Source: an uncultured Collinsella sp. (GTDB lineage Bacteria > Actinomycetota > Coriobacteriia > Coriobacteriales > Coriobacteriaceae). Taken from it: a stretch of 10,655 nucleotides of DNA. The position numbers were made by a program, and so were the translations under genes. The notes under the pieces were generated by a model that was given only the letters and a program-made list of their open reading frames with translations, was not told the origin of the DNA and did not search any database. Of this stretch, positions 6,191-10,655 are shown in pieces (the stretch's first letter is position 1; every line of letters begins with the position of its first letter). The stretch spans positions 1 to 10,655 of the forward strand of contig CABVDH010000038.1 of assembly GCA_902497065.1 (NCBI GenBank), read 5' to 3'.

Positions 6191-7591
6191 ATGGCTTCTT
6201 CTGATGCAACACAACGAGCAGTCCTTGCCGGACTTTCGTGCGGGATCGGCCTTGCCGCTCCCGTGGTTATGTATGCCGCGACGCTGCCGTTTTCGTCGGT
6301 GAACGAGACGGTCGTGGCGGGTGCGGTTCCCTTCGCCGTGGGTGCGGTGGCGGGCGTGGGTATCTATGCCGCCTCGCTGGGTATCTCCGAGTACCGTGCG
6401 CAGCGTGAAGAGCGTCTGTTCCAGCCCGATGCCATGGGTGGTGCCGCCAATCTCAATCAGCATCAAAGCGAGTTCAAGACCGCCTCGATTCCAGCCCAGC
6501 AGCAGGATGCGACTCCTTACGCTGCGACTTCTGCTTCTCAGGCTCAGGCGGAGCAGTCTACCTCGGCATTCCTTTCCGGCCTGACTGGTGCGTTCCAGCG
6601 CCGTCATGCCGATGATGGTGTCCCTACCGTCGCTCGAGCCGCAGATGCTATGGACGAGGACGAGGCTTGGTCCATGATCGACAGTATGCTCGACGACGAT
6701 TCGCCGGTGAGCTGCGACCCTGCACACTCGCGCGACGTCTATCAAGTCGCCATCGACGAGCTCACCAACGGCGGGCAGACCGGCTCCTTCAATCGCGACG
6801 ACATCGCCGCCGCGGCACGCGCCGTGTCGGGCTCCCAGGCCGCCCCTGCGGGCAGCACGGCGGCTTTCGTGGCACTCGTTGCCAACGCGGCAGCCAATAA
6901 CGCCTACAACGCTACCTCGGCGGACGCGAACGCTTCTGCCGACAATTCGTACGTTGATGAAGCCATGACTGCGGACGAGGAGGCCGTTGCCGACCGCCGT
7001 GCCGCCGAAAGCTCGTTGTGGGGCGCTCCTGCCCAGCAGCAGGCGGCTGAGGCTGCGCCGTACAATGCAAACCTCGCCAGCATGCCTATCATCTCCGGTG
7101 CCGCGGACATCGATCTCGATGACCTCGATGAGCCTGCAGCCATCACCGCATCAATTGAAGCCCAAGATCGCATCGACACCGGCGACCTTCCGGACGCCTC
7201 GCTCGAGGTTGATGTCCCCATGGCCGATTACTCGGGCCACGAGGACATGTGGGCCGCCGCCACCGCGATTCTGGATGAGATTGACGAGCCTGCTCCTGTT
7301 GCAGCCCCCGCTCCCGTCGCTGCCCCTCAGCCTGCTGCCCCCGCCTATGTCGGCCGTCACAGCGCTGTGTTCCCCGAGGATACCGCCCGTATCTCGCGCG
7401 AGAGCATCGAGCGGGCCGAGGCTATTGCCGCCGGCATTATGGAAAATCGTCGTCACGAGCGCGTCAATCAGATCCTCGAGGAAGAGATCGAGCGCCTGCA
7501 GTCCTCTACCGCCAAGCGTACGGGCCGTGCCTATCTGAGCGTTATCGAGGGCGGTACCGCCAGCTTCGCGCCGCTTCGCGCGGAGGCATAA
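6191..7591 (+). CDS. Unrecognised protein with two N-terminal membrane segments and an acidic disordered region
   Basis: I do not recognise this 466-residue protein. Residues 10-32 and 41-65 look like two membrane helices joined by a short loop (PFSSVNET). Arg9 and the YRAQREER cluster (68-75) suggest both ends face the cytoplasm. Residues about 76-395 are rich in Ala, Asp, Glu, Ser and Gln, with an Ala/Pro stretch (PAPVAAPAPVAAPQPAAP), and are probably disordered. An acidic motif occurs twice: EDEAWSMIDSMLDD (156-169) and HEDMWAAATAILDE (350-363). A charged helix, likely a coiled coil, spans about 400-437, followed by a distinct tail, GRAYLSVIEGGTASF. The start is ATG at 6191 with GGGGAG five bases before it; the frame reaches a TTG at 6164, but that lacks support. 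It precedes the VanZ-like gene by 7 bases, so the two are probably co-transcribed and perhaps act together at the membrane. Confidence 0.85.
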   Translation: MASSDATQRAVLAGLSCGIGLAAPVVMYAATLPFSSVNETVVAGAVPFAVGAVAGVGIYAASLGISEYRAQREERLFQPDAMGGAANLNQHQSEFKTASIPAQQQDATPYAATSASQAQAEQSTSAFLSGLTGAFQRRHADDGVPTVARAADAMDEDEAWSMIDSMLDDDSPVSCDPAHSRDVYQVAIDELTNGGQTGSFNRDDIAAAARAVSGSQAAPAGSTAAFVALVANAAANNAYNATSADANASADNSYVDEAMTADEEAVADRRAAESSLWGAPAQQQAAEAAPYNANLASMPIISGAADIDLDDLDEPAAITASIEAQDRIDTGDLPDASLEVDVPMADYSGHEDMWAAATAILDEIDEPAPVAAPAPVAAPQPAAPAYVGRHSAVFPEDTARISRESIERAEAIAAGIMENRRHERVNQILEEEIERLQSSTAKRTGRAYLSVIEGGTASFAPLRAEA

Positions 7592-7598
7592 CTTCTGC

Positions 7599-8048
7599 AT
7601 GGTTAAGATCAATCGAAAATGGGCGGTTGTAACCTGCCTGATGGCGCTCTTGATCTGGGGCAATTCGCTGGTTCCCGGCTCGGGGTCGGGCTCGCTGAGC
7701 CTAACGGTCATGGAAGCTATCCGCGGTTTCCTGCACGGCGTAGGACTTCCATATGAATGGGTGACCAACTTTGTTGTTCGCAAGTGCGCGCATTTTACCG
7801 AGTATATGGTGCTCGGCATCCTGGCAACGCACGCCTTTGATTTTGAGGGCCGGCGCACCTTTGACGTGCTGCTGCCCACGGCGGTGTTCCTGCTGCTGAT
7901 TCCCTCGATCGACGAGACGATTCAGCTCTTTGTGCCGGGACGCGCCGGCATGATCACCGATGTGATGATCGACTGCTGTGGAGCGGCAACGGGCGTTGTG
8001 CTCCGATATCTCTTACGGTCGCTGATGTGCGCCAAAAAGGCCGCCTAG
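7599..8048 (+). CDS. VanZ-family membrane protein
   Basis: This 149-residue integral membrane protein carries the VanZ-like signature. It has a first helix with WGNS (about 8-26), RKCAHFTEYMVLG (61-73), and DETIQLFVPGRAGMITDVMID (105-125), with Glu106, Gln109, Arg115 and Asp121/Asp125 in the family pattern. About four membrane helices are expected: 8-26, 63-80, 90-104 and 117-140. VanZ of Enterococcus confers low-level teicoplanin resistance, but most homologues outside van clusters have no known role. No van genes are nearby, so resistance should not be assumed. It starts 7 bases after the preceding gene; its likely ribosome binding site (GGAGG, 7582-7586) is inside the end of that gene with a rather long 12-base gap, which suggests coupled translation. 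The last codons and stop lie inside the terminator stem. Confidence 0.88.
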   Translation: MVKINRKWAVVTCLMALLIWGNSLVPGSGSGSLSLTVMEAIRGFLHGVGLPYEWVTNFVVRKCAHFTEYMVLGILATHAFDFEGRRTFDVLLPTAVFLLLIPSIDETIQLFVPGRAGMITDVMIDCCGAATGVVLRYLLRSLMCAKKAA

Positions 8049-8080
8049 GACGTATTGTTTGGTCCTAGGCGGCCTTTTTT
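8034..8080. terminator. Bidirectional intrinsic terminator between convergent genes
   Basis: A perfect 18-bp inverted repeat (8034-8051 with 8062-8079) has a 10-nt loop. It is flanked by TTTTTT on the plus strand (8075-8080) and TTTTT on the minus strand (complement of 8034-8038). It serves the rightward VanZ-like gene and can serve the leftward fructokinase gene. The TAG stop of the VanZ-like gene (8046-8048) lies within the left arm. Confidence 0.92.
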
Positions 8081-8162
8081 ATTTGAGGGCTTATATGAGG
8101 CGTGGTGGCGTCGTTCCGTAGGTCGGATTTGCCGGGCGCGCCACGCCCCGTGGGTGCGTCTG

Positions 8163-9053
8163 TTACTGAAGCGCCTGTGCGCCCAGGGCCAGGCAGCCCA
8201 TGATGCCCTGCTTGCCCTCGAGGCTGTTGTTGACGATGTAGCTATTGATGTCGTTGACCTCGGGCGTGACGATATAGCCGTTGAGCATCTCGGCGCACTT
8301 CTTGCGTGCGAGCGGCACGATGGGGGTGTGGTCGGCCACGCCGCCGCCGATGATAATCTTTTGCGGTGCGTAGCACAGCGTGTAGGTCATGAGTGCCTGT
8401 GCCAGATAGCCGGCGAGCAGGTCCATGGCCTCCGGGTCATCTGCCATGTCTCCGGCGCTCTTGCCATCCCAGCGCTTTTTGACGCCGGGACCTGCGATGA
8501 GGCCCTCGAGGCAGTTGTCGTGGAAGGGGCAGGCGCTATGCTCGCCAATGGTGTCGCGCGGGTCGCGCGTGACCAGGATGTGGCCGGCCTCGGGATGCAT
8601 CATGCCGTGTACGAGCTGGCCGCCCGAGAGCACGCCGGCGCCCACGCCGGTACCGATGGTCAGGTAGACCACATCGGTAAGGCCCTGGGCGCAGCCAAAG
8701 GTGACCTCGCCCAGGCAGGCGACGTTGACGTCGGTGTCGTAGCCGCAGGGAATTTTGAGCTCGTTTTGGATGGTGCCCAGCAGGTCGAAGTAGCGCCATG
8801 CCGTTTTGGGCGTCTCCAGGATCTTGCCGTATTGGGGCGAGGCAGGGTTGACTGCGGTGGGGCCAAAGGCGCCGATGCCCAGCGCGGCGATGCCCTTGTC
8901 GGCAAACCATGCATTGACGGCCTCAACGGTCTCCTGCGGGGTCGTGGTCGCGATCTGCTCACGCTCCAGGACCGTACCGTCTGCATAGCCCGTGGCGCAG
9001 ACCATCTTGGTGCCGCCGGCCTCGAGCGCTCCGATAAGCTGCTGTTCTGCCAT
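8163..9053 (-). CDS. ROK-family fructokinase
   Basis: This 296-residue cytoplasmic sugar kinase belongs to the ROK family, fructokinase branch (GmuE/ScrK type), which makes fructose 6-phosphate with ATP. Visible motifs: N-terminal phosphate loop ALEAGGTK (9-16); GAFGP (61-65); DTDVNVACLGE (106-116), with Asp108 as the probable catalytic base; TIGTGVGAG (132-140); and the ROK signature with zinc site HPEAGH (153-158) plus CPFHDNCLEG (175-184), in which His158, Cys175, His178 and Cys181 fit the family zinc ligands. IIIGGGV (233-239) is the second ATP-site loop. The length is typical. The start ATG at 9053 follows GAGAGGA. Substrate is inferred from the family branch; mannose or glucose is possible. 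A -10-like TATACT lies upstream and the aminotransferase terminator separates it from the next gene, so it is probably a single-gene unit. Confidence 0.92.
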   Translation of the reverse strand: MAEQQLIGALEAGGTKMVCATGYADGTVLEREQIATTTPQETVEAVNAWFADKGIAALGIGAFGPTAVNPASPQYGKILETPKTAWRYFDLLGTIQNELKIPCGYDTDVNVACLGEVTFGCAQGLTDVVYLTIGTGVGAGVLSGGQLVHGMMHPEAGHILVTRDPRDTIGEHSACPFHDNCLEGLIAGPGVKKRWDGKSAGDMADDPEAMDLLAGYLAQALMTYTLCYAPQKIIIGGGVADHTPIVPLARKKCAEMLNGYIVTPEVNDINSYIVNNSLEGKQGIMGCLALGAQALQ

Positions 9054-9091
9054 AGTATTCCTCTCTCTGGGACGAGTTGCTCCGTGACTAA

Positions 9092-9128
9092 AGTATAGGG
9101 CTCTAAACCATTTAAGAAAGCGCTATAA
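9092..9128 (-). promoter_or_regulatory. Candidate fructokinase promoter with a LacI/CcpA-like operator
   Basis: On the minus strand TATACT (9097-9092, 5 of 6 to TATAAT) lies 39 bases before the ATG. No good -35 was seen. At the place where the -35 should be, plus-strand bases 9115-9128 (AGAAAGCGCTATAA) match 12 of 14 positions of the low-GC Gram-positive cre consensus TGWAARCGYTWNCW. The half-sites are imperfectly symmetrical around CG, as in LacI-family operators. Sugar-responsive repression is plausible but inferred. Confidence 0.4.
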
Positions 9129-9169
9129 AAAGAAGCCTCGCAACGTGGCGGGCGGTGCGGGGCTTCTTT
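9127..9169 (-). terminator. Intrinsic terminator of the aminotransferase gene
   Basis: A 13-bp stem (9129-9141 with 9157-9169, one G-U pair) has a 15-nt loop. Read on the minus strand it ends in TTTTT (complement of 9127-9131). It lies 25 bases after the aminotransferase stop and upstream of the fructokinase gene. Its T-run end overlaps the candidate operator. Confidence 0.85.
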
Positions 9170-9194
9170 GGTTGCTTTAGTTGCCGGGCCGTCC

Positions 9195-10376
9195 TTACCC
9201 GCGCGGCTTGATTTTATCACGTAGCGACTTGAGGTTCTCCAGTGCCGCGTTAAGCGTCTCGTCCCGCTTGGCAAAGTGGAAACGAATCAGATGGTTGACG
9301 GGCTCGCGGAAGAAGCTCGAGCCGGGCACGGCGCCCACGCCCACCTTGGATGCGAGGTCCTCGCAGAATTCGAGGTCGCTGTCATAGCCAAACTCAGAGA
9401 TGTCCATCATGACGTAGTAGGCGCCCTGCGGCACGTTATGCTCAAGACCGATGCTATCGAGCCCCTGGCAGAACATGTCGCGTTTGGCGGTGTAGAGGTC
9501 GAGGACCTCATCGTAATAGCTGTCGTCGAAGTTGAGGGCGGTGACGACAGCTTCCTGCAGGGGAGCGGCGGCACCCACGGTGAGGAAGTCGTGGACCTTC
9601 TTGATGCGCTCGGTGATCTCGGCAGGGGCGATGGTGTAGCCCAGGCGCCAGCCGGTGATGGAGTAGGTCTTGGACAGCGAGCTGCAGCTGATGGTGCGCT
9701 CAAACATGCCGGGCAGCGTGGCCATATAGACGTGCTCGTGGGGCGCGTAGACGATGTGCTCGTATACCTCGTCGGTAATGCAGTAGGCGTCGTACTTTTT
9801 GCAGAGGTCGGCGATAAAGGTGAGCTCCTCGCGCGTAAAGACCTTGCCGCAAGGGTTGGAAGGGTTGCACAGGACGATGGCCTTGGGGTCGTTGTCGCGG
9901 AAGGCCGCCTCGAGTGTCTCGCGGTCAAAGTCGAATGTGGGCGGGTTGAGCGGCACGTAGATGGGCTCGGCACCCGAAAGGATCGTGTCGGCGCCGTAGT
10001 TCTCGTAGAACGGCGAGAAGATGACGACCTTGTCGCCGGGGTTGGTGACCGTCATCATGGCGGCCATCATGGCCTCGGTGGAGCCGCAGGTGACTACGAT
10101 ATTCTCGTTGGGGTTCACCGGCATGCCCATAAAGTGCTCTTGTTTGGCGGCGAGCGCCTCGCGCATGGCCTGGGAGCCCCAGGTAATGGAGTACTGGTGA
10201 TAGAGCGGCTTGGGGTCGCTGGCGATGGCGCTGAGGCTATCGAGCAGCTGCGCCGGGGGATCGAAGTCGGGGAAGCCCTGCGAGAGATTGACAGCGCCGT
10301 ACTTATTGGAGATGCGTGTCATGCGGCGGATGACCGAATCGGTAAATCTTGCCGTGCGGTTGGAGAGTTCTTTCAT
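9195..10376 (-). CDS. Class I/II PLP-dependent aminotransferase
   Basis: This 393-residue cytoplasmic enzyme is a fold-type I aminotransferase moving amino groups from an amino acid to a 2-oxoacid using pyridoxal phosphate. Evidence: NLSQGFPDFDPP (30-41), typical of the methionine/kynurenine aminotransferase (YbdL-like) and related branches; CGSTEAMMAAM (98-108) for phosphate binding; NPSNPCG (171-177); TDEVYEH (201-207), with Asp202 contacting the ring nitrogen; SSLSKTYSITGWRLGY (232-247), with Lys236 as the Schiff-base lysine; and IRFHFA (364-369), with Arg365 as the probable carboxylate-binding residue. The length is normal and nothing is missing. The start at 10376 is preceded by AAAGGA (10388-10383 on the minus strand). 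The amino acid substrate cannot be read from the sequence; aromatic amino acids, methionine or aspartate are all possible. No pathway partner is adjacent. Confidence 0.93.
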   Translation of the reverse strand: MKELSNRTARFTDSVIRRMTRISNKYGAVNLSQGFPDFDPPAQLLDSLSAIASDPKPLYHQYSITWGSQAMREALAAKQEHFMGMPVNPNENIVVTCGSTEAMMAAMMTVTNPGDKVVIFSPFYENYGADTILSGAEPIYVPLNPPTFDFDRETLEAAFRDNDPKAIVLCNPSNPCGKVFTREELTFIADLCKKYDAYCITDEVYEHIVYAPHEHVYMATLPGMFERTISCSSLSKTYSITGWRLGYTIAPAEITERIKKVHDFLTVGAAAPLQEAVVTALNFDDSYYDEVLDLYTAKRDMFCQGLDSIGLEHNVPQGAYYVMMDISEFGYDSDLEFCEDLASKVGVGAVPGSSFFREPVNHLIRFHFAKRDETLNAALENLKSLRDKIKPRG

Positions 10377-10384
10377 GACGGTCC

Positions 10385-10455
10385 TTTCGAGGATTTACAG
10401 TGGGGCAAGTTTACTCCTATGAAACCGGTGGGATTTGCTCGAAATGGTCTCGAAA
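10385..10455 (-). promoter_or_regulatory. Upstream region of the aminotransferase with three CTCGAAA boxes
   Basis: CTCGAAA occurs at 10438-10444 and 10449-10455 in direct orientation, 11 bases apart (one helical turn). A third, inverted copy (TTTCGAG, 10385-10391) overlaps the ribosome binding site. This could be an operator set for an unknown regulator. No convincing -35/-10 pair was found, so the promoter position is open. Confidence 0.25.
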
Positions 10456-10525
10456 AACTCTTTGGTTGATTTCCGATCTCAGCCGAACACATTGAGCTGA
10501 CGGCACGCTCCCGCAGTTAGTCGAA

Positions 10526-10565
10526 CGCCCCCGAGGTCCTATCCGGGACCCGGGGGCGGCATTTT
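10526..10565 (+). terminator. GC-rich hairpin, possible plus-strand terminator or attenuator
   Basis: Arms 10526-10539 and 10546-10558 form 13 base pairs with one bulged A (10534) and a 6-nt loop. Plus-strand TTTT (10562-10565) follows after three bases. No plus-strand gene precedes it in this window, since the aminotransferase is on the other strand. It could end a leader or small RNA, or attenuate a gene to the right. The T-run is short and offset, so the call is tentative. Confidence 0.4.
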
Positions 10566-10655
10566 CCCAGTTGAAGGAACGGTGGAGATGTGTTTCGATG
10601 GGTCCGGTGGCCATGCTCCGCCCGCCGCCCGGCACCTCTTCCCAGACTCAGCCGG
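10566..10655. other. GC-rich structured segment at the right edge, unassigned
   Basis: No gene is supported. GGTGGAG (10581-10587) can pair with CTCCGCC (10616-10622, one G-U). TTCCCAG occurs at 10564-10570 and 10639-10645. CTCAGCCG occurs at 10478-10485 and again at 10647-10654. The segment may belong to a leader or RNA gene continuing past the edge. I could not match it to a known riboswitch, T-box, SRP RNA, tmRNA or RNase P RNA. Confidence 0.3.

Noticed and set aside
7599..8048. VanZ-like gene considered as a glycopeptide resistance determinant
   Set aside because: No vanHAX, vanRS or vanY genes are nearby, and VanZ-family proteins are common in susceptible bacteria.
8055..10469. Open frames on the plus strand (8055-9098 and 9276-10469) opposite the fructokinase and aminotransferase
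   Set aside because: The minus-strand proteins have full motif sets and ribosome binding sites. The opposite frames have none and are antisense shadows.
10510..10560. GTTCGACTA on the minus strand, resembling a tRNA T-loop
   Set aside because: No acceptor, D or anticodon arm could be built around it. The adjacent stem is the GC-rich hairpin.
10417..10635. 72-codon frame on the minus strand at the right edge
   Set aside because: It spans the GC-rich hairpin, has no family resemblance, and its start has only a weak ribosome binding site. It is more likely structured non-coding DNA.
10566..10655. Minus-strand GAGTCTGGGAAGAGGTGCC considered as part of a cobalamin riboswitch
   Set aside because: The required conserved core blocks are not found in the right order or spacing, so the resemblance is superficial.

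Overview
The window looks like chromosome from a high-GC Gram-positive bacterium of the class Coriobacteriia, most likely Collinsella or a close relative. This rests on recognition and inference, not a search: C/G-rich codon choice, strong AGGAGG-type ribosome binding sites, a Rho factor with a very long Ala/Pro/Lys/Arg-rich N-terminal region, and short GC-rich intrinsic terminators. No insertion sequence, phage gene, CRISPR array, tRNA or rRNA was recognised. Seven protein genes are supported, and all look intact.

Layout from left to right. A CarD/CdnL-like RNA polymerase-binding protein is read leftward (91-576) with a terminator-like hairpin just beyond it. After a 342-base divergent gap comes argS (arginyl-tRNA synthetase, 919-2772, rightward), ended by a strong terminator. 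A 452-base gap holds an inverted-repeat element of about 150 bp and then the rho promoter and leader. rho (3304-5877) follows and has its own terminator. Next is a two-gene rightward unit: an unrecognised protein with two N-terminal membrane segments and a long acidic disordered region (6191-7591), then a VanZ-family membrane protein (7599-8048). This unit is driven by a good promoter at 6026-6054. It ends in a perfect 18-bp hairpin that also serves the convergent gene from the other side. That gene is a ROK-family fructokinase (8163-9053, leftward), and beyond it lies a class I/II PLP aminotransferase (9195-10376, leftward). The two leftward genes are separated by a terminator, so they are probably transcribed independently. 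The last 280 bases carry no convincing gene but contain repeated short motifs and GC-rich hairpins.

The genes do not form one pathway. CarD and Rho both act on RNA polymerase, at initiation and at termination. ArgS supplies charged tRNA. The kinase and the aminotransferase are central-metabolism enzymes. The membrane pair is of unknown role and may act in the envelope.

The points most worth a second look are: the inverted-repeat element at 2898-3047, which encodes nearly the same short peptide start from each end; the quasi-periodic basic patches in the Rho N-terminal region; the unknown two-membrane-segment protein with a duplicated Trp-containing acidic motif; and the CarD-like protein that appears to lack the usual DNA-wedging tryptophan. 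I did not find a clear new multi-gene system.
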